Source of the DNA: Arsukibacterium tuosuense
Lineage (GTDB): Bacteria; Pseudomonadota; Gammaproteobacteria; Enterobacterales; Alteromonadaceae
Reading direction: 5' to 3'
NCBI RefSeq assembly: GCF_900215315.1
Contig: NZ_OBEB01000001.1
Span: forward strand, 1 to 64,000
Length of the DNA stretch: 64,000 bases
The notes beneath the pieces were generated by a model. The model was not told where the DNA came from. It did not search any database and saw only the letters and a list, made by a program, of their open reading frames with translations. Every line of letters begins with the position of its first letter. Within the stretch, counting starts at the first letter, position 1. Position numbers and translations under genes: made by a program. Below, piece after piece: positions 47,642-56,532 of the stretch.

Positions 47642-47862
47642 AATGTAATTCCTGTAACAAGTAAGCTGGCCAGTTTAGATCCGGCAGTATTATAGCCCAA
47701 TGCCAGCCTGGTAACAGACAAAAACATTTTAAACGCCGGGGCGTGTCGACAGTGTTTTGCCACTATCAACGCGCTGAATAGTGGATATTTTACCGCCTTG
47801 CAGGGCAACGATAATAATTTTTGCTAAGGTAACGCCTTAAGCGCCAACAGATTGGAGTCAGC

Positions 47863-48999
47863 ATGCTAACAGCACCGCAATTTACCAGTTTTAATCCACC
47901 TCGCCGCATTCTGATGGGCCCGGGGCCATCAGATGTATATCCACAAGTACTGGCCGCGCAGGCCAAGCCGACTATCGGCCATTTAGATCCACTGTTTATC
48001 GGTATGATGGACGAGCTGAAGCAACTGTTACAGTATGCGTTTCAAACTACGAACCCGATGACCATAGCAGTGTCTGCACCGGGTTCTGCCGGCATGGAAA
48101 CCTGTTTTGTCAATCTGGTTGAGCCGGGCGAGAAAGTTATTGTTTGCCGTAACGGCGTGTTTGGTGAGCGAATGCGCCAGAATGTAGAACGATGTGGCGG
48201 TGTTGCAGTATGTGTTGATAATGCCTGGGGTGAACCAGTAAGCCCGGAACAGGTTGAGGATACGCTTAAACAGCACCCTGACGCCCGCTTTCTGGCATTT
48301 GTTCACGCCGAAACGTCTACCGGCGCATTGAGTGATGCGAAAGCTCTCTGTGCGCTGGCAACACAATATGATTGTATCTCTATCGTCGATGCTGTGACAT
48401 CGTTAGGTGGGGTGGAGCTGCGGGTAGACGAGTGGGGTATTGATGCCATTTATTCTGGTAGCCAGAAATGCCTGTCGTGCGTGCCGGGTTTGTCACCAGT
48501 GTCGTTTTCTGAAAAGGCGGTCGCGAAAATTCAGCAGCGCAAAAGACCGGTGCAAAGCTGGTTTTTAGATCAAAGCCTGGTAATGGCTTATTGGAGCGGT
48601 CAGGGTAAGCGCAGTTATCATCACACGGCGCCGGTAAACAGTTTATATGCGCTGCATGAAGCCTTGCGCTTGCTCGCTACTGAAGGGCTGGAGCATGCCT
48701 GGCAGCGTCACCGCGCTATGCATCAATTGTTGGCGAAAGGTTTAACATCGCTTGGGCTGGAGTTCGTGGTGGCAGAGCCTTACCGGTTGCCGCAGCTAAA
48801 TAGTGTTTATATTCCGGCTGGGGCAGATGATGTAAGGCTTCGTAGTACCTTACTAAATGAATATAATCTGGAAATTGGTGCAGGCCTTGGCGAACTTTCT
48901 GGCAGAGCCTGGCGTTTGGGATTAATGGGCTATGGCGCCCGTCGTGAAAATGTAGCATTGTGTATTCAGGCACTCAGTGAGCAACTTGCCAGCAGCTGA
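47863..48999 (+). CDS. Class V aminotransferase (alanine-glyoxylate type)
   Basis: 378-residue PLP enzyme of the serine-pyruvate/alanine-glyoxylate aminotransferase group. [13 protein letters not shown] and IGHLDPLFI at the N-terminus, [37 protein letters not shown] (Asp to PLP) and the PLP Lys in YSGSQKCLS. The substrate pair cannot be fixed from sequence. ATG 47863 follows TTGGAGT. A 7-bp inverted repeat (CCACTAT 47760-47766/ATAGTGG 47778-47784) lies about 80 bases upstream. Confidence 0.9.
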   Translation: MLTAPQFTSFNPPRRILMGPGPSDVYPQVLAAQAKPTIGHLDPLFIGMMDELKQLLQYAFQTTNPMTIAVSAPGSAGMETCFVNLVEPGEKVIVCRNGVFGERMRQNVERCGGVAVCVDNAWGEPVSPEQVEDTLKQHPDARFLAFVHAETSTGALSDAKALCALATQYDCISIVDAVTSLGGVELRVDEWGIDAIYSGSQKCLSCVPGLSPVSFSEKAVAKIQQRKRPVQSWFLDQSLVMAYWSGQGKRSYHHTAPVNSLYALHEALRLLATEGLEHAWQRHRAMHQLLAKGLTSLGLEFVVAEPYRLPQLNSVYIPAGADDVRLRSTLLNEYNLEIGAGLGELSGRAWRLGLMGYGARRENVALCIQALSEQLASS

Positions 49000-49099
49000 G
49001 GATATTCCGGCGCAGTCAGGCCAATTTTCTACAGAAAAGGCTGCCAATATTCGTTGATAACAGCTATCTTAAATCTGTTAATAACAGAGGACGTACGCT

Positions 49100-49336
49100 A
49101 TGCCAGTAACAGCTGAGCTTAATGCTGAGATAAAAATTCTTAATTTATATAATCTCGATTCACAGATGGAAGGGTTAAAAGTACACAAAGACGCCGATAG
49201 CGAGACCCGGGCAGCGATTGCCCGCCTGCATCAGAAAGGATTGCTTACCCAGAATGACGGGGGCTATCTGACTGATTTAGGCGTACACTGCGCGGAGCAT
49301 ATTCAGACAGCCATGCGTATTTTAACCAATCGTTAA
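49100..49336 (+). CDS. TIGR02647 family small protein
   Basis: 78 residues, matching the TIGR02647 family of short gammaproteobacterial proteins of unknown function: MPVTAELNAEIKILNLYNLD at the start and GLLTQNDGGYLTDLG in the second half, which looks like a winged-helix hairpin. AGAGGA precedes ATG 49100. Convergent with the transglutaminase-like gene, 20 bases apart. Confidence 0.82.
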   Translation: MPVTAELNAEIKILNLYNLDSQMEGLKVHKDADSETRAAIARLHQKGLLTQNDGGYLTDLGVHCAEHIQTAMRILTNR

Positions 49337-49356
49337 ACTGTTAACAGTTCCCTGAA

Positions 49357-51312
49357 TTATCGCGCACTGGCCTGTTTTTCAGGCCAGTTCAACTTTGCCA
49401 GCGTTTTAGCGTTTTGTTTTAAATGTTGCTCTAACAGCAATAACGCTTGCTGATCATCGGCATACACTGCGCGCTGATATAATGAGTCTATTTTGCCAAG
49501 CAACGTAGTGTTTGCCGCGTTATGTGTTTTCAGTTCAGCAATAAACTGGCTGAAATGCTGACCTGCGGGTTTATTGACTAACACCTTGCCAAAGTAGCGT
49601 CTGATGAGTAGCACAGGTGCTGCAAATTTTGGCGGTTGTCTTTGCAAACGCAGAAACCACCATAATAACAATGCCGCTACTAACAGCGAACCGAGCAATG
49701 CCAACAACTTGCCAGCGGCTTTAAGCTGCTGCCACAGATTAAGCTGCTGACTTTCATCGAAACCGAGTACCCATACCGACCAGTAATAATCCAGATGCAG
49801 CAATTGTTGATTAATATAATTAAAGGCGGAGAAGCGACGCCAGCTGGCTTGCAACTGATTTTGCTCATCGGCAGAAAGCGCCGCATCCAGACCATCCAAC
49901 ACCCTTTCAGGCGCTATAACAGCAGTGGGATCAAACCGCTGCCAACCATTGTTAGCGTAATATTCTACCCAGGCATGCGCTTCACGTTGTCGTACTTCCA
50001 GATATTGTTGTTCTTCATGCCAGACCCCGCCCTGATAACCCCCGACGACTCTGGCGGGCACACCTGCTTCCCTTAGCAAAACCGCTGTCGCAGAGGCATA
50101 ATGACTGCAAAAACCGGTGCGACTGTCAAACAAGAAAGCATCAATACTGTTATCGCCAAGGCGCGGCGGGTTTAAACTATAGAAATAAGGCTGTTGTCGG
50201 AACATTTCGCTTATCTGCTCAATCAACCCGGCAGTAGAACCGGCATTAGCGACAAGCTCTGCAGCGAGGACTTTGGTTTTTGGATTCGCACTTACAGTAC
50301 GACTATTTAACTGTTGTTCCAGCGCAATATCTTGCGGTATTGCCTGTAGTTCACTTACCAGCTGATAGCTAAGCCGCTGACTGACAGGACGCCGGGCTTC
50401 AACTAAATAGGCTGACGCTGGTCGCACTGAATTGGCATATTGCACCGGCATACCCAGTGCAAACAGACTGCGCTGATTACTGACTTCAGCAATGATCTGA
50501 TAGCTGACTGTCTGTTCAATGTTGGGGTTAGCTGATTGTCTGCTACCCGGTTGTCGCCGGTCAAAGCGTTGATTTACGTTCCAGCTACGACCATCAAAAT
50601 CTTCATAAACTTTTGCCCGCCAATACAATTGTTGGCGCGGTGGCAGCGAACCGCTGAATATCGCCCGAAAGGCTAATTTGTCACTTTGTACCAGATTTTC
50701 AATACTACCGGGATCCAGACTGTCGGCGAGGCCGGTGACCGCAGCTTCTGCGGTTGGGATCCGCCATAATGGTTGTAAGCGTGGAAATAACAGGAACAAC
50801 GAGATCCAGATTGGCAGCGTTATCAGGATGGCTTTGCCCAGTTGCAGCAACTGCAGTTGATGTTGCTTGCTGGCATACAATTGATAATGGCTGTAGAGCG
50901 TTAATAGGAGCAGTGCCAGAATAAGCAGGCTGACCAAAATACTCTGATAGAAAATAAAACAGCAAGCCAGCAGAAAATACAGTACCCATAACAGCTGATG
51001 ACTGTCGTGGCGCTGGCGGATCAGCACCAGGCGACAGGTGACTGATAGCAGCAATATTTGGATCATAAAATGGAATACGCCACTTTGCCGAATGCTGATT
51101 AGCAACAGCAGCAGGATCAACGCAGCAATAATATTAATGCGTTTTAGCTTATTAACTTTTGAACTGCTTTGCTGCAATGGCCAGCGGTATAACAGCAATA
51201 ATAGTAAGATGGCGCTGTACCATAGCGGTAGTGCCTGATGTAGCAGCATTATCACGGCTAGCAGAATGACGTAAAAAAAGAGTAAGGCCTGCCGGCTTAA
51301 TAACACTAACAT
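49357..51312 (-). CDS. TgpA-type transglutaminase-like membrane protein
   Basis: 651 residues. About six hydrophobic segments in the first 185 residues (DUF3488 region), then a large periplasmic part with a papain-like transglutaminase core: Cys in RTGFCSHYASATAVLLREAG, His in QREAHAWVEYY and Asp in WQRFDPTA. A further membrane segment (about 545-565, LLALLGSLLVAALLLWWF) and a short cytoplasmic tail follow. Pseudomonas TgpA has the same plan. Last gene of the moxR-DUF58-tgpA operon; its start overlaps the DUF58 gene by 7 bases. Confidence 0.88.
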   Translation of the reverse strand: MLVLLSRQALLFFYVILLAVIMLLHQALPLWYSAILLLLLLYRWPLQQSSSKVNKLKRINIIAALILLLLLISIRQSGVFHFMIQILLLSVTCRLVLIRQRHDSHQLLWVLYFLLACCFIFYQSILVSLLILALLLLTLYSHYQLYASKQHQLQLLQLGKAILITLPIWISLFLLFPRLQPLWRIPTAEAAVTGLADSLDPGSIENLVQSDKLAFRAIFSGSLPPRQQLYWRAKVYEDFDGRSWNVNQRFDRRQPGSRQSANPNIEQTVSYQIIAEVSNQRSLFALGMPVQYANSVRPASAYLVEARRPVSQRLSYQLVSELQAIPQDIALEQQLNSRTVSANPKTKVLAAELVANAGSTAGLIEQISEMFRQQPYFYSLNPPRLGDNSIDAFLFDSRTGFCSHYASATAVLLREAGVPARVVGGYQGGVWHEEQQYLEVRQREAHAWVEYYANNGWQRFDPTAVIAPERVLDGLDAALSADEQNQLQASWRRFSAFNYINQQLLHLDYYWSVWVLGFDESQQLNLWQQLKAAGKLLALLGSLLVAALLLWWFLRLQRQPPKFAAPVLLIRRYFGKVLVNKPAGQHFSQFIAELKTHNAANTTLLGKIDSLYQRAVYADDQQALLLLEQHLKQNAKTLAKLNWPEKQASAR

Positions 51313-52244
51313 AGTGCCATCTCGCGAAGGCAGCGTTCCAGATGCTGTTGGCCACAGGATGGGTCAACGCTTTTTTTATTTATTCGCAGGCCGTACGGCT
51401 TGCCGCGTTGCTCCAGTTGCAACATAAGGTAACAGGCTTTTGACAGGGCAACTTCCAGTGCTGCGCCACTGACTGCGGGTATGGTGATCCAGTCTGGCTC
51501 GGGTTGTGGACTGCTAGGTGCATGTTTTACGACCGGGCTCGTCGGGTCACGGGCCAGCCGTTTCCACAACATTAATTTGAGGCTGTCACCAGACTGATAG
51601 CTGCGAATTGTATCGTAATCATCTGCTAGCTGATTTTTGTTGCCACTGTTCTCACCAAGGCTGTTTATTGCATCAGTAGCCAAGGGTTTTGGAAATACCC
51701 AGTAATGATAATCAAGATTGAGCATACTTTTGCAATTGAACAAACCAAAAGGATAATAGCTATGAACGGTAAGTCGGGGCAATGAAAAATAGCCGCGGCG
51801 CTCAGTGATAAGCGGCACCATAATCTGCTGACTGTTATCGGTAAATGCTGGTTGTTGCTGATGATAAAAATAGCATTGTAGTTGTTGACGCGGCAGGGGG
51901 GCTTGCAATGTTACCGGTACCATTAGTGTCTCTTCAGCATAAGCGCTGAGAACCGGGGCACAACTCACCGTTATGTTATGCAAATTACGCCAGGCTAGCG
52001 TAAGCGCTAATAACAATACCGACACCAGCATGTAACTCATCAACAGGATCAAATTATTTTGGTAATTGGTGCCGAGTAAATAAAGCAGAATCAGTAATAA
52101 TATGTACCACAGACCAAACCGGCTTGGCAGAATGTAAATAATCTTCTGAGTTAATGTCACTACTCTGGCTTTGGGCTGTCGCTTATCCAGCCAGTTATTA
52201 AACCACCGGGTTGCCAGGTTTTTGAGGCTTTTCATAGCGGACAA
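51306..52244 (-). CDS. DUF58 domain protein
   Basis: 312 residues. Two hydrophobic segments near 37-80 anchor it in the inner membrane, followed by a beta-rich part and the conserved DUF58 region with TIRSYQSGDSLKLMLWKRLARD (the family YxxGD...W motif). Function in MoxR operons is not settled; DUF58 proteins are usually found with a MoxR ATPase and a transglutaminase-like gene, as here. Its start overlaps moxR by 13 bases. Confidence 0.87.
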   Translation of the reverse strand: MSAMKSLKNLATRWFNNWLDKRQPKARVVTLTQKIIYILPSRFGLWYILLLILLYLLGTNYQNNLILLMSYMLVSVLLLALTLAWRNLHNITVSCAPVLSAYAEETLMVPVTLQAPLPRQQLQCYFYHQQQPAFTDNSQQIMVPLITERRGYFSLPRLTVHSYYPFGLFNCKSMLNLDYHYWVFPKPLATDAINSLGENSGNKNQLADDYDTIRSYQSGDSLKLMLWKRLARDPTSPVVKHAPSSPQPEPDWITIPAVSGAALEVALSKACYLMLQLEQRGKPYGLRINKKSVDPSCGQQHLERCLREMALC

Positions 52245-53140
52245 TCAGTTTGCTCAAGTAGTATCTGACTAAGACTGTGACTGGCCGCGCTGGAGCGTGG
52301 ATCTAAACGATGCTCGGCTACTGATGGAAATACCTGTTGCACATCATCAGCACTGGTAAAGTCTCTGCCGGCAAGCAGGGCATGGGCTTTACTGGCACGA
52401 AGTAATGCTTTTGACGCCCTGGGTGACAACGGTAGCATGTCGTTGCGGTTGCGACTGGCATCAACCAGACTCAGCAGATAATCGATAACGGCATCGCTGA
52501 CGTGTACTGCGGTTACCTGTTTTTGCAGGTTCTTAAGCGTATCACTGTCCAGCTGCTGGGTTAAAAATTGTAACCGCGAGCCTTTGCTGTCTTCGACCAG
52601 TAGTTGATGTTCAGCTGCACGTTCAGGAAAACCCAATGATAAACGCATTAAAAAGCGATCCAGCTGTGATTCAGGTAACGCAGAGGTACCGGCATGAAAC
52701 AATGGGTTCTGAGTTGCTATCACAAAAAACGGGCTGGGTAGCGGCCGGGTTTCTCCGTCAGTACTGACCTGACGTTCTTCCATTGCTTCTAATAATGCGC
52801 TCTGAGTTTTCGGGCTTGCCCGGTTTATTTCATCAGCAAGTAATACTTGCGAAAACACCGGCCCCGGTTGAAAATGAAATTGTTGTGACCGGGCATCATA
52901 AATGCTAATCCCGGTTAAATCGGCCGGCAGCAGGTCACTGGTAAATTGGACCCGGCGATAACTTAAACCAAGGCTGTTGGCCAGTGCGTGGGCGAGGGTG
53001 GTTTTGCCCAGCCCCGGCAAATCTTCCAGCAATAAATGGCCTTCGGCCAGTAAACAGCAGAGTGAAAGTCGAATTTGCTGTTGTTTGCCAAGAATAACCT
53101 GATTAAGGCTTTGTTCGACTTGATGTAGTTGCGCTAACAC
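52232..53140 (-). CDS. MoxR family AAA+ ATPase
   Basis: 302-residue cytoplasmic AAA+ ATPase. Walker A LEDLPGLGKTTLAHAL near residue 36-50, Walker B VLLADEINRASPKTQSALLEAMEER, sensor 1 FVIATQNP, and a C-terminal lid with LSPRASKALLRASKAHALL. MoxR ATPases act as chaperones in assembly of enzyme or envelope complexes. First gene of a three-gene operon with overlapping starts; no von Willebrand factor A gene accompanies it. Confidence 0.92.
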   Translation of the reverse strand: MLAQLHQVEQSLNQVILGKQQQIRLSLCCLLAEGHLLLEDLPGLGKTTLAHALANSLGLSYRRVQFTSDLLPADLTGISIYDARSQQFHFQPGPVFSQVLLADEINRASPKTQSALLEAMEERQVSTDGETRPLPSPFFVIATQNPLFHAGTSALPESQLDRFLMRLSLGFPERAAEHQLLVEDSKGSRLQFLTQQLDSDTLKNLQKQVTAVHVSDAVIDYLLSLVDASRNRNDMLPLSPRASKALLRASKAHALLAGRDFTSADDVQQVFPSVAEHRLDPRSSAASHSLSQILLEQTDCPL

Positions 53141-53265
53141 GCCATCTCCTTACTGCTGGTATTGTTAAGCGGCTGTTGCCACTCAATCGGGTGGGCTTTC
53201 ACGAATACGGTTACTAAATTTTTTTGCTTCAGATATCTATACTAGCTGCTCTGGTGAGGGGATCA

Positions 53266-53299
53266 ACAAAAACAATAAGGCAGCCGAAGCTGCCTTATT
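53266..53299 (-). terminator. Intrinsic terminator of the S8 protease gene
   Basis: AATAAGGCAGC/GCTGCCTTATT (53274-53284 with 53289-53299) with a CGAA loop; on the minus strand it is followed by GTTTTTG. It begins 20 bases past the stop codon. Confidence 0.85.
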
Positions 53300-53318
53300 C
53301 AGATTGACTGACGATAGA

Positions 53319-55820
53319 TCAGAAGTTTACGACCAAGTCAGCGGAACATACTGTAGTGCCTTCAAGACACAGGCTGTAAGTTGCTGATGGGGCCATCGAG
53401 TTAAACCGATCGCGATGTCTGCCATCGTTTTCGATAGTTTCGATATATTCGCCATCACGATACAGGTCGACATTGCCGGTTGCCCCGGTCCAGCGTAAAT
53501 CAACTATGGTTGAGCCGGTACGAGCCCGGATGGCGCGGTGCAGGGTAAGACTAATATCACTTGCCACCACAGCAACCGATTGACTGGTCATGTCAGTTAA
53601 GCCGGTGTCATCAGTAACCGTCAGGCTGACGGTATAAGAGCCCTCTGCTGCATAACTATGACTTGGGTTTTGTTGATCAGACATAGTACCGTCACCAAAA
53701 TCCCAGCTCCAACTTGCGATATCATCATTGGCATCGGTTGAGGTGTCGGAAAAATCTACATCGAGGCCAGATGCAACGTAGCTAAAGCCTGCTACAGGTG
53801 CTTCCGGATCCGGGTCAACAACATCGCCACCAAGAGCAGTGATCGTTAAGCTCCAGCTGTTCAGAGTGCCGACGTCAGCACCTGCATTGTCTGATACATT
53901 AAGCGTCCAGTCACCCTGCATCGCTTCACCATTGAAGGTGTCGACGGTCCAGCTCTCCACTAAATCATCTTCGCTGCCACCACTGCGGTTTTGCAACGTA
54001 TGCTCGGTTCCCTGTGGTGAGGTAAGGGTCACAATTAAGTCACCGCGCCAGGTATGAGTAATATCGACGCCGGCTTCAACACTAAACACTGTGCCTTCAT
54101 TTGGTACGTTGATAACACTTTCAATACCCTCTGCATCGTTATCAGGGATGTCTACCGGAGTGGTATTGTCAAAGCTGAAATCAGCCAGGCCTTGTGGCAG
54201 CAAGTCAAGTGTCGCCGACACACTCTTAACTACTTCAGGATCTGCGGCATCAATACCTGTTACCGTAACTAAGTAATCACCCCAGGCAGTATCAGCCATT
54301 GTGGGTACCGTTACGGTGACAGTATCACCCGGTTCAGCAGTATCTGCTGATAAGCTAACACCTTCCAAGCTTGGGTCGGTACTGACACTAAGTTCCACTG
54401 TTCCCATCCAATCCGCCAGATTACCCACGTCTAAGGTAAACTCAGCTGTTTCGCCAGCAACAATTTGCTGGCTGCCAGGTGATAACGACAAGCGGAAACT
54501 TGGGGTAGGATCAGCGTCTGCCAATGCATTGACCAGGTTTAAGCGTTTACCAGAGACCGTTTTACCATCCAGCGAGGCGAGTTCATCGCCGCTATCCATC
54601 AGAATGGTTTTCATTTCCAGCGGGGTAATTTCCGGATTAATTGACCATAACAATGCCGCTGCGCCCGCAACGTGCGGTGAAGCCATTGAAGTGCCAGAAT
54701 AGGAGGCATAACCATTTCCCGGAATAGTAGACTGAATAGCTGAACCCGGCGCGCCCAGGTCTACTGTCGTTGCACCATAATTCGAGGCGCCAACAGCAAA
54801 TACCGACAAATCGTCATTCCTGTCAGTTGAAGCAACTGACACTATCACGTCTAAGTCGTATGCCGCCGGATACATCGGACTGACATCTGCGTCTGCACCA
54901 TCGTTACCAGAAGCGGCAATAAACAGAATACCGGCGTCGCCACCTGACTGAATAGCTGCTCTGAGGGTTTCAGAGAAACCTCCGCCACCCCACGAATTGT
55001 TAGTCGCTTTGACATTGACGCCGTAATTTGTTTTTAAATCAGTAAAATAGTCAATACATTCAATCGCGCCAGCGGTACTGCCGCCGGTTGGGCCCAGAAA
55101 CTGGCAAGGTAACAATGTCACATTCCAGTTAACGCCAGTTATACCAACACCATTGTCGCCGCTGGCACCAATTGTACCGGCAACATGGGTACCGTGACTG
55201 TCACTGTCCATCGGATCGTTGTTTTCATTAAGGGTCGAATAACCATGAGGGTGGCCAGGATAGCTGCCATCGTTTTCCCAGCGATTTGGGATAAGATCCG
55301 GATGATTATAGTCCATACCAGAATCGATTACGCCAATAACGATATCCCGGCTGCCAGTTGTAATATCCCAGGCTTCAGTTGCACTTATATCTGCTCCGGC
55401 AGTACCACCATTTTGCCCGGTATTATCAAGTGCCCACATTTCACCAAAACTAGGGTCATTTGGCACTGCAAGAGGCACATTCAGCGCTTTCACCAGATAG
55501 TTGGGTTCTGCAACTTCAACAGCAGGATCAGTAGCCAACTGTTTAATCAGAAAATCATGGTTAATTCCTTTTGGTACGATAACTTTAGCAATGCGACCGT
55601 TAGCAATATGGCGCATTTTAATGTCACGCCCCTGATTATCGAGCTGTCGGAGACTGGCACCACTGCGTTTAACCGCAGCTACACGCTCTTGTTTTGATAC
55701 CCCAGGTTTAAACATAACAAGAATAGAATCATCAGCTTCGGCTACCTTATTGGACGCGAAAGCTGAACCGGAAGATAGCGCCGCGGCAACCGCCAGCGCT
55801 AGTATTTTTTGCTTGGACAT
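53319..55820 (-). CDS. Secreted subtilisin-like serine protease (S8) with P and PKD domains
   Basis: 833 residues from ATG 55820, chosen for AGGAAC upstream; the open frame runs 28 codons further. Domain order: signal peptide (1-22, ending AFA), an inhibitor-like propeptide (about 30-112), the subtilisin domain with Asp166 (VIDSGMDYNHPDL), His209 (SDSHGTHVAGT), oxyanion Asn306 and Ser378 (YSGTSMASPHVAG), a beta-sandwich of about 110 residues, a proprotein-convertase P domain (THTWRGDLIVTLTSP...GDWTLNVSDNAG), a PKD domain (SWDFGDGTMSDQQNPSHSY) and a final beta domain. Divergent from the curli operon with 285 AT-rich bases between them. Confidence 0.93.
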   Translation of the reverse strand: MSKQKILALAVAAALSSGSAFASNKVAEADDSILVMFKPGVSKQERVAAVKRSGASLRQLDNQGRDIKMRHIANGRIAKVIVPKGINHDFLIKQLATDPAVEVAEPNYLVKALNVPLAVPNDPSFGEMWALDNTGQNGGTAGADISATEAWDITTGSRDIVIGVIDSGMDYNHPDLIPNRWENDGSYPGHPHGYSTLNENNDPMDSDSHGTHVAGTIGASGDNGVGITGVNWNVTLLPCQFLGPTGGSTAGAIECIDYFTDLKTNYGVNVKATNNSWGGGGFSETLRAAIQSGGDAGILFIAASGNDGADADVSPMYPAAYDLDVIVSVASTDRNDDLSVFAVGASNYGATTVDLGAPGSAIQSTIPGNGYASYSGTSMASPHVAGAAALLWSINPEITPLEMKTILMDSGDELASLDGKTVSGKRLNLVNALADADPTPSFRLSLSPGSQQIVAGETAEFTLDVGNLADWMGTVELSVSTDPSLEGVSLSADTAEPGDTVTVTVPTMADTAWGDYLVTVTGIDAADPEVVKSVSATLDLLPQGLADFSFDNTTPVDIPDNDAEGIESVINVPNEGTVFSVEAGVDITHTWRGDLIVTLTSPQGTEHTLQNRSGGSEDDLVESWTVDTFNGEAMQGDWTLNVSDNAGADVGTLNSWSLTITALGGDVVDPDPEAPVAGFSYVASGLDVDFSDTSTDANDDIASWSWDFGDGTMSDQQNPSHSYAAEGSYTVSLTVTDDTGLTDMTSQSVAVVASDISLTLHRAIRARTGSTIVDLRWTGATGNVDLYRDGEYIETIENDGRHRDRFNSMAPSATYSLCLEGTTVCSADLVVNF

Positions 55821-56105
55821 ATCAGTTCCTATTTTAATTATTTGTAAACGCATGCTCGACGAAGCACACCTAAGCATTAGCATGTATATTAACAATTTGC
55901 TCATATTTAACTATAAAATAGTACAAATGGGTTAGTAGCTTAGGACGGTTAAATGTTAATTAAACTGGTTATATATCTGTTTTTTAATTGAAAATAAAAT
56001 TAATAAAACGCTTTTATGTAAAATATAAAATAAAACATTTGTCCTATTGTAGCTTTCTGATATGTCTTTAGTCTGAATGATGTAATAAAAAATGAAGGAA
56101 TAAAT
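55821..56105. promoter_or_regulatory. AT-rich divergent control region between the S8 protease and csgB
   Basis: 285 bases, much richer in A and T than the flanking genes, with no open frame of note. It must carry the promoters of both transcripts. The 10-mer CTTTAGTCTG at 56066-56075 repeats the left half of the inverted repeat in front of csgD. The right-half position (56081-56089) keeps only five of nine bases. AAGGAA (56095-56100) is the csgB ribosome binding site. Confidence 0.5.
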
Positions 56106-56510
56106 GTGCGTAATGTAAACTACAAGGCGTTGGTGTGTTTTTTTGGATTGGCGTCCGGCGGATGTGCGTTTGCAGATGTTTCTGTACAGTTAACTTCATT
56201 GTTAGAGCGTCATGCTTTGGCTAACGGGGTTGATATCACTCAGTTGGGTGATCTTAATGTCGCTGATGTAACGCAAGGTGGCGACGCTAACTATGCTGTA
56301 TTGCTGCAGCAAGGCGTGCTTAATCAGATATACCTGCAGCAGTATGGCAGTGGCAATGAAGCACAAATCAGTCAGTTTGGTAATAACAATGTTGCTGATA
56401 TTTTACAGCAGGGAGAGAGCAATCTGATCCAGCTTGAGCAATGGGGAAACCGTAGTTTCGCTATTGAACAAATTGGCAACGGAGCGGAAATCTCAATAAT
56501 TCAATACTAA
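56106..56510 (+). CDS. csgB: Curlin nucleator CsgB-like
   Basis: 134-residue secreted minor curlin. Signal peptide 1-23 (ending AFA). The mature part shows about five curlin-type repeats with Gln and Asn ladders: ITQLGDLNVADVTQGGDAN, LLQQGVLNQIYLQQYGSGN, ISQFGNNNVADILQQGESN and LEQWGNRSFAIEQIGNG. Start is GTG 56106, 5 bases after AAGGAA; the ATG at 56104 is out of frame. First gene of the curli operon, with csgA 22 bases downstream. In E. coli CsgB nucleates CsgA polymerisation on the cell surface. Confidence 0.88.
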   Translation: MRNVNYKALVCFFGLASGGCAFADVSVQLTSLLERHALANGVDITQLGDLNVADVTQGGDANYAVLLQQGVLNQIYLQQYGSGNEAQISQFGNNNVADILQQGESNLIQLEQWGNRSFAIEQIGNGAEISIIQY

Positions 56511-56532
56511 TAAGAGACTCAGGGAGATTCAC

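Noticed and set aside
47407-47808. 133-codon minus-strand frame overlapping yjdM
   Set aside because: yjdM in the other frame has clear zinc-ribbon and PhnA motifs and accounts for the region.
54301-54702. 133-codon plus-strand frame inside the S8 protease gene
   Set aside because: It is antisense to the well-conserved protease and has low-complexity composition caused by that gene's Thr/Val/Ser codons.
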